DNA from: Mesorhizobium amorphae
GTDB lineage: Bacteria; Pseudomonadota; Alphaproteobacteria; Rhizobiales; Rhizobiaceae
Length of the DNA stretch: 64,000 bases
Reading direction: 5' to 3'
NCBI GenBank assembly: GCA_003240775.1
Contig: QFNI01000002.1
Span: 99,288-163,287, forward strand
This document shows, piece after piece, positions 42,301 through 49,823 of this stretch; position 1 is the stretch's first letter, and each line of letters starts with the position of its first letter. The translations under genes were made by a program, and so were the position numbers. The notes beneath the pieces were generated by a model. The model was given only the letters and a program-made list of their open reading frames with translations. It ran no database searches and was not told where the DNA came from.

Positions 42301-42636
42301 CTGAGTGATCGCTTCGTCGCCGGCCAGATGCGCCACGGGCCGCGCGGCGCCTCCGAATTCGCCGAGACGGTGGATCGGCTCGTGGCCTTCGCCGAAACCA
42401 CCGACGCCGTGCCCGGAACGCTGATCGGCGCGCTGCACGACCGCTATCTGGGCGACGAGACCGTCCGCGCCTTCCTGCTGGACCAGAACCCGGAAGCCGC
42501 GGCCCTCATCGCCCGCCGCTTTCTCGACGCACGCCGCCGCAACCTGTGGCACCCCTTACGCAACTCGACGGACGCCGACCTCGAAGCGCTGCTCGCTGAG
42601 GCCCGCGGCAAGCCGGCGCGGGTCGCGGCTGAATGA
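39319..42636 (+). CDS. cobN: Cobaltochelatase subunit CobN
   Basis: Large porphyrin/corrin-binding subunit (1105 aa) of the ATP-dependent aerobic cobaltochelatase, which inserts Co2+ into hydrogenobyrinic a,c-diamide. Visible CobN/BchH motifs include YPRAGGRTGYAVGLDVFAS, HNHALVHLGAHGTLEWLPGK, RVDVSFRISGLFRDIFP and FGSAPGTYGAGVEDKL. Somewhat shorter than some CobN proteins (about 1250 aa). The AAA+ partners CobS and CobT are not in this window. TGATG overlap with cobW. Confidence 0.96.
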   Translation: MHILAASSATLDDTAEPVDLGQTAAEMAILSFSPSDLAGLGAAWRVRADRPSLRLASLADLRHPMSVDLWIDSVGAHAKVILVRLLGGYDWWRYGCDRLSALARRRGIKLALLPGECRDEDESLDRLSTLPQQELRTLLGYFREGGPDNMAALLDRLAGHAGRAMDAPEPAPLPRFGAYDPASGVVSLETFAPPLGASVVPILFYRSMLLAADAAPIRALSAALVARNLHPLPLFVPSLKDADACRFVEEACARFAPALLVTTTAFAGSGELLARIGAPVLQAVIATTRREAWAENDRGLKPADLAMHVVLPEVDGRVLGGAISFKTEAASDEALGFRTLVNQPEPALVEAFAERAAALIRLQRMATAERRVTIILPDYPRAGGRTGYAVGLDVFASALAILHDMKAVGYQVEEIPETSRDLLESLREAEGTQSGAYEARFAALPDETRFAVEDAWGKPRVDTFTFRSARFGNITIALAPDRGRSADRRADYHDPTLPPRHELLAFGFWLQEHNHALVHLGAHGTLEWLPGKTVALAPSCFASIVTGALPVIYPFIVSNPGEAAQAKRRIGAVTLGHLPPPLVDAGHDPARSALEQLVDEYAQADGLDRRRRDRLAALIVAKAAETGLGQEAGVDASDAPDEALRRIDAWLCDLKDMAIKDGLHVFGRAEPDEADAARRASAQAERAALLAALDGRFVSGGPSGAPARGRTDVLPTGRNLFASDHRHLPTPTAWELGKQAADEVLRRYLQDHGDWPRGVVIDLWGSASLRNGGEEIAQGLHLMGCRPRWDAATARVDGIDILPPAILGRPRVDVSFRISGLFRDIFPTQIALLDAAARAIAARDEADGDNPLAEAARAAGSTPPRIFGSAPGTYGAGVEDKLADGDWDAQSEIGQAYLDAASHSFGGPEGEATASPGAFASALAETDLLIHTGDDPGRDLLEGLADIAFIGGFASAVKALGRSADVIALDTTDPKRPRARSLGEAVARTVRARALSDRFVAGQMRHGPRGASEFAETVDRLVAFAETTDAVPGTLIGALHDRYLGDETVRAFLLDQNPEAAALIARRFLDARRRNLWHPLRNSTDADLEALLAEARGKPARVAAE

Positions 42637-43802
42637 GCGCGCTGCGCCGCAACGCCTGCCCGACCCTCGGCGCGCCGATGGCCACCGGCGACGGCCTGCT
42701 CGCCCGCTTGCGCCCCGCAAGCGGCAGCTTCGCACCAGCTGAGCTTGCGAGCCTAGCGCGCGCCGCCGCGCGACACGGCAATGGCATCCTGGAGGTGACC
42801 CAGCGCGGCAGCCTGCAGATCCGTGGCCTGTCGGAAGCGTCCGCACTCGCGCTGGGCGAGGACGTGCGCCGCATGGGTCTTGCGGTTCGCGAGGGCCTTC
42901 CCGTCGAGACCGGCCCGCTCGCGGGTCTCGACCCCACCGAGCGCGCCGACCCTCGGCCATTGGCGGCCGAGATAGCGCTTCAGGCCACCCCTTTCGTGCC
43001 CCGCTTGGGGCCCAAGGTCTCGGTGGTGGTGGATGGTGGCGGCCGGATCGGCATGACGCGCGTGCTGGCCGACATCCGCCTGGAAGCGATGGACAATGTG
43101 CGATGGCGCGTCTCGGTCGGGGGAACGGCGGAGACCGCAGCCATACTCGGCATCTTCGACCCGCAAGACGCCGTGGCGGAAGCCGTTCGCCTTCTGGAGC
43201 AACTTGCACAGCACGGCCGCCTCGCGCGCGGCCGCGATCTGTTGCCCGCCGACGCATCGCGACCCGCGTCGTCAGAAACGGTTGGGACGATGCCACAGGT
43301 CGGCGTCTTCCCGCTGGGCGACGGCACTGTTGCGCGAGGCGCCGCGCTGCCTTTCGGTCAGATCGACGCCGCAGACCTTGCCGCACTTGCCGAGACGGCG
43401 GGCGCCGATGCGTTCCGCCTCAGCCTCGACTACACGCTTCTCCTGCTTTGCACGCCTGACAAGCTGTCACCCGTCGAGCGAGCCGCCGATCTCGCCGGCC
43501 TCATCCTCGACCCCACCGATCCCCGCCTGCGCATTTCCGCTTGCGCCGGCGCGCCGGCCTGCCATGCCGGGCTCCTCGACACCAAGGCACTCGCGAAAGC
43601 CCTTGCCCCGGCAATCCCCGCAGGCCATGGCAAGGTGCACCTGTCGGGCTGCCCGAAGCGTTGCGCCGAGCCCAAGGCCGCCGTTCTCGTGGAAGGCCAT
43701 GAAGGCGCGGTGGCGGTGAACGGCGTTTCCGTCGCATCTGGCCATGCGGTCGCCGCGATCGGGCAGGCATTGCGGGAGCGGCAGGGGCAAAGCGCGGCGT
43801 GA
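42633..43802 (+). CDS. cobG: Precorrin-3B synthase CobG
   Basis: Monooxygenase of 389 aa related to sulfite/nitrite reductase; makes precorrin-3B with O2, so it marks the aerobic pathway. The 4Fe-4S ligands are visible as CAGAPAC (about 302-308) and GCPKRC (about 339-344). The N-terminal half has GILEVTQRGSLQIRGL. ATGA overlap with cobN. Confidence 0.93.
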   Translation: MSALRRNACPTLGAPMATGDGLLARLRPASGSFAPAELASLARAAARHGNGILEVTQRGSLQIRGLSEASALALGEDVRRMGLAVREGLPVETGPLAGLDPTERADPRPLAAEIALQATPFVPRLGPKVSVVVDGGGRIGMTRVLADIRLEAMDNVRWRVSVGGTAETAAILGIFDPQDAVAEAVRLLEQLAQHGRLARGRDLLPADASRPASSETVGTMPQVGVFPLGDGTVARGAALPFGQIDAADLAALAETAGADAFRLSLDYTLLLLCTPDKLSPVERAADLAGLILDPTDPRLRISACAGAPACHAGLLDTKALAKALAPAIPAGHGKVHLSGCPKRCAEPKAAVLVEGHEGAVAVNGVSVASGHAVAAIGQALRERQGQSAA

Positions 43803-43819
43803 AGGGTTCGGAACATTCG

Positions 43820-44452
43820 ATGTCGGCATTCGACTATATCCGCGACGGACAGGCGATCTACCGTCAGTCCTTTGCCACCATCCGCGCTGAGGCCGATCTC
43901 GCGCGCTTCGACACCGACGACGCCGAGGTCGCGATCCGCATGATCCATGCCTGCGGTCTGGTGGAAGCGGCAGAGCATTTCGTGTTCTCGTCCGGCTTCA
44001 CGCGGGCCGCGCGCACAGCGCTCGAAGCGGGCGCGCCGATCCTGTGCGATGCCGAGATGGTCGCCCACGGCGTCACCCGCGCGCGCTTGCCGAAAGACAA
44101 TGCGGTGATCTGCACACTGCACGACACGGAGACGCGCGCGCTTGCGGAGCGCATCGGCAACACACGCTCGGCAGCGGCCCTCGAACTCTGGGGCGAGCGG
44201 ATGCGGGGGGCGGTGGTCGCCATCGGCAACGCGCCGACGGCACTCTTCCACTTGCTCGACCTCCTGCGCCAGGGCGCGCCGCGGCCCGCCGCCATCATCG
44301 GCATGCCCGTGGGCTTCGTGGGTGCCATCGAGTCCAAGGATGCGCTGATTGCGGAGAACACAGGCGTGCCGTTCGCCACCGTTCGCGGCCGCATGGGCGG
44401 CAGTGCCATGACGGTTGCCGCCATCAACGCGGTCGCGAGGGCCGGGCTTTGA
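43820..44452 (+). CDS. cobH: Precorrin-8X methylmutase CobH
   Basis: Moves the methyl group from C-11 to C-12, giving hydrogenobyrinic acid. The 210-aa length equals the P. denitrificans enzyme, and the catalytic His43 is present in RMIHACGLVEA. Conserved ILCDAEMVAHGVTRARLP and GNAPTALFHLLDLL. A GTG at 43799 overlaps the cobG stop and would add 7 residues; the ATG at 43820 is favoured by alignment with the family. Confidence 0.95.
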   Translation: MSAFDYIRDGQAIYRQSFATIRAEADLARFDTDDAEVAIRMIHACGLVEAAEHFVFSSGFTRAARTALEAGAPILCDAEMVAHGVTRARLPKDNAVICTLHDTETRALAERIGNTRSAAALELWGERMRGAVVAIGNAPTALFHLLDLLRQGAPRPAAIIGMPVGFVGAIESKDALIAENTGVPFATVRGRMGGSAMTVAAINAVARAGL

Positions 44453-45174
44453 CCGCGATCCTGTGGGGTGTCGGCACGGGGCCGGGCGACCCCGACCTCA
44501 TGACGCTGAAGGCCGTGCGCGCGTTGAGCGCGGCAGATGTGGTCGCCTTCTTCGCCAAGGACGGCAACCCCGGCAACGCCCATCGCACGGCCGCCCGCTT
44601 CTTTCGCGAGGGCGCGGTCGAACTGCCGCTGCTCTACCCCGTCACCACCGAGATCGAGACGAGCCACGACGACTACAAGTCGGCCATCTCGGGCTTCTAC
44701 GCGCGCTCGGCCGAAAGCGTCGCCGCCCATCTCGACGCCGGCCGCACCGTGGCCGTGCTCAGCGAAGGCGATCCGCTCTTCTACGGCTCATACATGCATC
44801 TCCACGTGCGGCTCGCGCACCGCTATCCCACCGAGGTGATCCCCGGCATAACGGCCATGTCTGGCTGCTGGTCGCAGACGGGTCTGCCGATCGTCCAAGG
44901 CGACGACGTGCTGTCCGTGCTGCCCGGCACGATGGAGGAAGCGGCACTCGCCCGCCGCCTGGGCGATACGCAGGCCGCAGTGATCATGAAGGTCGGCCGC
45001 AACCTGCCCAAGATCCGTCGCGCGCTGGAAGCCGCCGGCAAGCTCGCACAGGCGACCTATGTCGAGCGCGGCACCATGACAAACACTTGCGCCATGAAGC
45101 TCGCCGACAAGACCGACGACCGCGCCCCCTATTTCTCGCTCGTGCTCGTGCCCGGCTGGGAAGCCCGCCCGTGA
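44449..45174 (+). CDS. cobI: Precorrin-2 C(20)-methyltransferase CobI
   Basis: SAM-dependent tetrapyrrole methylase of 241 aa: GVGTGPGDPDLMTLKAVRAL at the N-terminus, SEGDPLFYGSYMHL, and EVIPGITAMSGCWSQTGLPI. Start is TTG at 44449, overlapping the cobH stop by 4 nt. The stop is coupled to the GTG of cobJ. Confidence 0.94.
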   Translation: MTAILWGVGTGPGDPDLMTLKAVRALSAADVVAFFAKDGNPGNAHRTAARFFREGAVELPLLYPVTTEIETSHDDYKSAISGFYARSAESVAAHLDAGRTVAVLSEGDPLFYGSYMHLHVRLAHRYPTEVIPGITAMSGCWSQTGLPIVQGDDVLSVLPGTMEEAALARRLGDTQAAVIMKVGRNLPKIRRALEAAGKLAQATYVERGTMTNTCAMKLADKTDDRAPYFSLVLVPGWEARP

Positions 45175-45932
45175 GCGGCATGCTCCATGTGATCGGCCTC
45201 GGGCCCGGCTCGGACGCGCAGGTGACGCCCGAAGCACGCGAGGCCGTGACCGCCTCGACCGATTTCTTCGGCTACAAGCCCTATTGCGACCGGCTGGGCC
45301 TCGAAGCCCACCAGACCGTGCATGCCTCCGACAACCGTGAAGAGCTGATGCGCGCCCGCGCGGCACTCGACATGGCCTCAGCTGGCCGCAGCGTGGCCGT
45401 GGTGTCGGGCGGAGATCCCGGTGTGTTCGCGATGGCTGCGGCCGTCTGCGAGGCGATCGAGCATGGGCCGGAGGCTTGGCGCGCGATCGAGCTTCGTATC
45501 GTGCCGGGCGTCACCGCCATGCTGGCCGTCGCCGCGCGCGCGGGCGCGCCGCTCGGCCACGACTTCTGTGCGATCTCGCTGTCCGACAACCTCAAGCCCT
45601 GGGACCTGATCGAGCGCCGGCTGCGGCTTGCTGCACAAGCGGGGTTCGTGATGGCCTTCTACAACCCGATCAGCCGCGCCCGCCCCTGGCAGCTCGGCCG
45701 CGCCTTCGACATCCTTCGCGAGGAATTGCCGCAAACCGTGCCCGTGATCTTCGGCCGCGCTGCCGGCAGGCCTGACGAACGCATGAAGCTGTCTCCCCTT
45801 GCCGAAGCCCGAGGCGAAATGGCTGACATGGCGACCTGCGTGATCGTGGGGTCGGCCGAGACGCGCATCATCGAGCGCCCCGGCCAGTCGCCGCTGGTCT
45901 ATGCCCCACGCTTTGCGGAGGCTAGCCGTTGA
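45171..45932 (+). CDS. cobJ: Precorrin-3B C(17)-methyltransferase CobJ
   Basis: Methylase of 253 aa that performs ring contraction with C-17 methylation. Motifs: LHVIGLGPGSDAQVTPEAREA, VVSGGDPGVFAMAAAV, IVPGVTAMLAVAARAGAPLGHDFCAISLSD, MAFYNPIS. GTG start at 45171. The last 34 nt overlap the 3' end of the oppositely oriented cobK. Confidence 0.95.
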   Translation: MSGMLHVIGLGPGSDAQVTPEAREAVTASTDFFGYKPYCDRLGLEAHQTVHASDNREELMRARAALDMASAGRSVAVVSGGDPGVFAMAAAVCEAIEHGPEAWRAIELRIVPGVTAMLAVAARAGAPLGHDFCAISLSDNLKPWDLIERRLRLAAQAGFVMAFYNPISRARPWQLGRAFDILREELPQTVPVIFGRAAGRPDERMKLSPLAEARGEMADMATCVIVGSAETRIIERPGQSPLVYAPRFAEASR

Positions 45933-46663
45933 CCGACCCAGGCCACGGCTTCTCCGACGCTGCCCACCGCTTCGCCGCCCGCAGAAGTGGGACGTCGCAC
46001 CATGAAGACGGGCAGGCTCAGCTCTCGCGCGGCTTGCAGCTTGGCGGCGCTCGCCGTGCCGCCGCTGTTCTTGCAGAGCAGGGCGTCGATGCGATGCTCG
46101 CGCAACAGCAGTCTTTCGGCGTCGAGCGGAAACGGCCCGCGGTCGAGAACATAAGCCGCATCGGGCACACGAAGCTTCGGCTCCACCGGATCGACGCTGC
46201 GCACCAGCCAGAAATGCTGCGGCGCGTCCTGGATGGGCTCCAGCTCCTGCCGGCCGAGCGCTGCGAAAACGCGGCGCGGAGCCTGGCCCAGGCCGCCGAC
46301 GGCTTCCGCCACGCTCTTGACCTCAAACCACCGGTCGCCCGCGACCGCCTCCCACGCCGGACGGCGAAGCGCGAGAAGCGGAACGCCCGTCGCTGCGGCG
46401 GCTTCCACCGCGTTGCGCGAGATCTGCGCGGCGAATGGATGGGTGGCATCGATCAGAAGCGCGGTGTCACTGGAGCGCAGATGAGCACCCAGCCCACCAG
46501 CGCCTCCGAACCCGCCGACGCGTACGGGAACCCCTTGCGCCGCTGGCGCGCGGGTGCGACCGGCGAGCGAAAGCGTCACGGCGCAGTCGCCGCGCTCGGC
46601 CAGCCGGCCGGCGAGCGCGCGCGCTTCCGTGGTTCCGCCGAGGATCAGCACCGGGAGGCTCAT
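45899..46663 (-). CDS. cobK: Precorrin-6A reductase CobK
   Basis: NADPH-dependent reductase of 254 aa: ILGGTTEARALAGRLAERG at the N-terminus, IDATHPFAAQISRNA, and CKNSGGTASAAKLQAARE near the C-terminus. It is the only minus-strand gene inside the plus-strand cob operon: its 3' end overlaps cobJ by 34 nt and its ATG lies 1 nt from the GTG of cobL. RBS AAGG upstream. Confidence 0.94.
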   Translation of the reverse strand: MSLPVLILGGTTEARALAGRLAERGDCAVTLSLAGRTRAPAAQGVPVRVGGFGGAGGLGAHLRSSDTALLIDATHPFAAQISRNAVEAAAATGVPLLALRRPAWEAVAGDRWFEVKSVAEAVGGLGQAPRRVFAALGRQELEPIQDAPQHFWLVRSVDPVEPKLRVPDAAYVLDRGPFPLDAERLLLREHRIDALLCKNSGGTASAAKLQAARELSLPVFMVRRPTSAGGEAVGSVGEAVAWVGQRLASAKRGA

Positions 46664-46664
46664 C

Positions 46665-47894
46665 GTGCCTTCTAGAAAGGGCGGGGCTCCCGCCGCAACC
46701 GGAAAGTGGCTGGCCGTTGTCGGCATCGGCGAGGACGGCCAAGCCGGGTTGAGCGAGCGTGCCCGCGATCGGATCGAAAACGCGGAAACCGTGTTCGGCG
46801 GCGAGCGTCATCTCGCGCTGGTGGAGCCGCTGATCCGCGGCACGGCGGAAGCTTGGCCGAAACCCTTCGACGCCGAGATGACCGCCGTGCGCGCGCGCCG
46901 TCATCATCCCACTTGCGTGCTCGCCTCGGGTGATCCCATGCTCTTCGGCGTCGGCGCGACGCTCGCGCGCTTCGTGCCTGCGGAAGAGATGGAGGTTCTG
47001 CCCGCTCCATCCGCTTTCAGCTTAGCTGCCGCGCGGCTTGGCTGGGCGTTGCAGGACACCGACTGCATCTCGCTGCACGGCCGCGCCACCGAGCGCGTTC
47101 GCCCCCTCCTCCAGCCCGGCGCACGCGTGTTGGCGCTGACCTCGGATTCGGACGGCCCGGCAGCGCTTGCGCGCTTTCTCGCCGCACAAGGCTTCGGCGC
47201 CTCCACCCTTCACGTGCTCGAAGCTCTCGGCGGCGAGCACGAGCGGATCACGACTCACCGTGCCGATGCCCTCGAAGGCACTTTCCACCCGCTCAATCTG
47301 GTCGCGGTCGAAGTGGTGGGCGGGCGCGCAGTGGCGCTTGCACCTGGCCTGCCCGACGCGCTCTTCCGCCATGACGGCCAGATCACCAAGCGCCCCATCC
47401 GCGCGCTCACCTTGTCCGCGCTTGCACCGCGACGGGGCGAGCTTTTGTGGGATGTCGGCGCTGGCTCGGGCTCGGTTGCCGTGGAATGGATGCTTGCGCA
47501 CCCATCGCTCCGCGCGATTGCCATCGAGCGCCGCGCGGATCGCATCGGCAACATCCGCGAGAACGCCCGCGCGCTCGGCGTGCCCGATCTCAGGATCGTC
47601 GAAGGTCACGCGCCCGCGGCCTTCGCGGGTCTAGAAGCGCCCGATGCCATCTTCCTCGGCGGCGGCGGAAGCCGTGACGGCGTGGCGGAAGCCGCGATTG
47701 ACGCTCTCAAGCGCGGCGGACGCCTGGTCGCCAATGCGGTGACGCTGCAGATGGAAGCCGAGCTCCTGCGCCTCCACGCGTCCCACGGCGGCGAGCTCCT
47801 GCGTTTTGGCCTCTCGCAGGCGGAAGGCGTGGGCAGCATGACCGGTTGGCGGCCGTCGATGCCGACCACGCAATGGACGTGGGTGAAGCCATGA
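46665..47894 (+). CDS. cobL: Precorrin-6B C(5,15)-methyltransferase (decarboxylating) CobL
   Basis: Fusion of CbiE-like (N) and CbiT-like (C) methyltransferases, 409 aa. CbiE part: VVGIGEDGQAGLSERARD, LASGDPMLFGVG. CbiT part: ITKRPIRALTLSAL and the SAM loop WDVGAGSGSVAVEW (about 263-276). Start GTG at 46665, with GGGAGG 6 nt upstream, itself within the antisense of cobK's first codons. Confidence 0.93.
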   Translation: MPSRKGGAPAATGKWLAVVGIGEDGQAGLSERARDRIENAETVFGGERHLALVEPLIRGTAEAWPKPFDAEMTAVRARRHHPTCVLASGDPMLFGVGATLARFVPAEEMEVLPAPSAFSLAAARLGWALQDTDCISLHGRATERVRPLLQPGARVLALTSDSDGPAALARFLAAQGFGASTLHVLEALGGEHERITTHRADALEGTFHPLNLVAVEVVGGRAVALAPGLPDALFRHDGQITKRPIRALTLSALAPRRGELLWDVGAGSGSVAVEWMLAHPSLRAIAIERRADRIGNIRENARALGVPDLRIVEGHAPAAFAGLEAPDAIFLGGGGSRDGVAEAAIDALKRGGRLVANAVTLQMEAELLRLHASHGGELLRFGLSQAEGVGSMTGWRPSMPTTQWTWVKP

Positions 47895-48277
47895 TCGTGG
47901 CAGGCCTGGGCTGCAAGGCGGGCACGCCCGCAGACGCGGTGCTGGCGGCAATCGCTGCCGCTTTGCAAACTTATGCAGTGGAGCCCGAAACGCTGAATGC
48001 GCTCGCCTCCTCGGAGAAGAAAGCAATAGAGCCAGGCATCCGGGAGGCCGCAATCATACTCTCTTTGCCGCTCCATGCGGTGGCAGACGATCTGCTGCGC
48101 GATGCGCAGGCGGGCACCGTGACCCACTCCTCCTTCTCCATGGCGGTCGCAGGCGTTTCCTCTGTCTCGGAAGCCGCAGCGCTTGCCGCATGCGGGCCAG
48201 GGAGCGCTCTGTTCGGGCCGCGGGTTGCGAGAAACGGCGTCACCTGCGCGCTGGCATTCGATGGGGTTCTGCCGTGA
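47891..48277 (+). CDS. cobE: Cobalamin biosynthesis protein CobE (CbiG C-terminal type)
   Basis: Protein of 128 aa corresponding to the C-terminal domain of CbiG: IVAGLGCKAGTPADAVLAAI, LASSEKKAIEPGI, AVAGVSSVSEAAALAACG. Aerobic clusters carry this domain alone as CobE; it is implicated in binding a pathway intermediate but its reaction is not established. ATGA overlap with cobL. Confidence 0.9.
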   Translation: MIVAGLGCKAGTPADAVLAAIAAALQTYAVEPETLNALASSEKKAIEPGIREAAIILSLPLHAVADDLLRDAQAGTVTHSSFSMAVAGVSSVSEAAALAACGPGSALFGPRVARNGVTCALAFDGVLP

Positions 48278-49035
48278 CGGTTCATTTCATCGGCGCGGGG
48301 CCCGGTGCCGCCGACCTCATCACGGTGCGCGGGCGCGACCGCATAGCGAGCGCACCCGTCTGCCTCTATGCCGGCTCGATCGTGCCCGAAGCCCTGCTCG
48401 AACACTGTCCCGCGAACGCTCGCATCGTGAACACCGCGCCCATGTCGCTCGATGAGATCGAGCGGGAATTCGTCCGCGCCCATGAGGCAGGCGAGGACGT
48501 CGCGCGCCTGCATTCGGGCGATCTTTCCGTGTGGAGCGCGATGGGCGAGCAGATTCGCCGCCTCGACCGGCTCGGCATTCCCTGGACAATCACGCCCGGC
48601 GTGCCGTCCTTTGCCGCTGCGGCTGCCGCTCTCGGCCGCGAACTCACCGTGCCGGAAGTGGCGCAGAGCCTGGTGCTGACACGCCTCGGCGGCCGTGCGT
48701 CGAAGATGCCAGAGCGCGAGACGCTCAAGGGCTTCGGCGCGACGGGCTCGACACTTGCCATTCATCTCGCCATCCACGCGGTGGACGAGATCGCGGCCGA
48801 ACTCACGCCGCTATACGGCGCGGATTGTCCGGTGGGAGTGGTGGCGCGCGCCTCCTGGCCAGAAGAGCGCGTGATCCGCACGACGCTCGGCGGTCTGGTC
48901 GAAGCGCTTGCCGCCGACCCTATCGAGCGCACGGCCATCGTCTTCGTGGGCCGCGGTCTCGCCGCAGCCGATTTCGCCGAAAGCTCGCTCTACGACGCGT
49001 ACTACCAGCGCCGCTTCCGGGGGCGCGGCACGTGA
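48274..49035 (+). CDS. cobM: Precorrin-4 C(11)-methyltransferase CobM
   Basis: Tetrapyrrole methylase of 253 aa: VHFIGAGPGAADLITVRGRD, VCLYAGSIVP, RLHSGDLSVWSAMGEQIRRL, TPGVPSFAAAAAALGRELT. Start GTG at 48274 overlaps the cobE stop by 4 nt; the stop is coupled to the GTG of cobA. Confidence 0.95.
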   Translation: MTVHFIGAGPGAADLITVRGRDRIASAPVCLYAGSIVPEALLEHCPANARIVNTAPMSLDEIEREFVRAHEAGEDVARLHSGDLSVWSAMGEQIRRLDRLGIPWTITPGVPSFAAAAAALGRELTVPEVAQSLVLTRLGGRASKMPERETLKGFGATGSTLAIHLAIHAVDEIAAELTPLYGADCPVGVVARASWPEERVIRTTLGGLVEALAADPIERTAIVFVGRGLAAADFAESSLYDAYYQRRFRGRGT

Positions 49036-49823
49036 CTGCGCTGGGAGACGCCATCGAGCGCCTGTCGCCCACTCTGCCGGCTTTCGAGCCTGGCCATGTC
49101 TGGCTTGCGGGTGCCGGGCCGGGCCGCGCCGGCGCACTGACGATCGAGGTGCTGGCGGCTTTGGCCGAGGCCGACCACGTGGTTTACGACGCGCTGGTCG
49201 ACCCTTCCGTGCTGCGGGTCGCGGCCAAGGCCGAGCTGCACTTCATGGGCAAGCGCGGCGGCAAGGCGTCCGCCTCGCAGGATGACATCACAGCCCTCCT
49301 CGTCGCCCTCGCCAGAAGCGGGGGCCGCGTGCTCCGCCTCAAAGGAGGTGATCCCTTCATCTTCGGACGCGGCGGCGAGGAAGCGCTGGCGCTGGTGGAA
49401 GCGGGCATCCCCTTCCGTATCCTGCCCGGCGTCACGGCAGCTCTCGGCGCACTGGCCTCCGCGCTCATTCCCGCCACCATGCGCGGGATCAACAAAGCGG
49501 TCACGCTCGCCACCGGCCATGCGGCCGACACGGGCGACGACCTCGACTGGGCGAAGCTTGCGGCAAGCGGCGAGCCGCTCGTGATCTATATGGGGCTCAA
49601 GAATCTCGGCCTGATCGCCTCGCGCCTGCGGGCAGGCGGGCTCGGCGACGACACCCCCGTCGCCATCGTCATGTCGGGCGCGACCGAGGCCGAGCGCGTG
49701 CTGGTCGCCACCCTCGGCACCGTGGTGGAGCGCGCGCAGGCCGAAGGCTTCGCCTCGCCCGCGCTGATCGTGGTGGGCGCTATCGTGTCCATGCGTGCGG
49801 CCCTGCTCGGGGGTGCGGAGTGA
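49032..49823 (+). CDS. cobA: Uroporphyrinogen-III C-methyltransferase CobA
   Basis: SUMT of 263 aa that methylates C-2 and C-7 of uroporphyrinogen III to precorrin-2, the entry step of the pathway. Motifs: VWLAGAGPGRAGALTIEVL, VVYDALVDPSVL, MGKRGGKASASQ, RLKGGDPFIFGRGGEEALAL. GTG start with 4-nt overlap to cobM, and coupled to the GTG of cobB. Confidence 0.95.
   Translation: MTALGDAIERLSPTLPAFEPGHVWLAGAGPGRAGALTIEVLAALAEADHVVYDALVDPSVLRVAAKAELHFMGKRGGKASASQDDITALLVALARSGGRVLRLKGGDPFIFGRGGEEALALVEAGIPFRILPGVTAALGALASALIPATMRGINKAVTLATGHAADTGDDLDWAKLAASGEPLVIYMGLKNLGLIASRLRAGGLGDDTPVAIVMSGATEAERVLVATLGTVVERAQAEGFASPALIVVGAIVSMRAALLGGAE

Noticed and set aside
43799..43819. GTG start of cobH overlapping the cobG stop
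   Set aside because: Family length (210 aa) and position of catalytic His43 fit the ATG at 43820; the GTG remains possible but is less supported.
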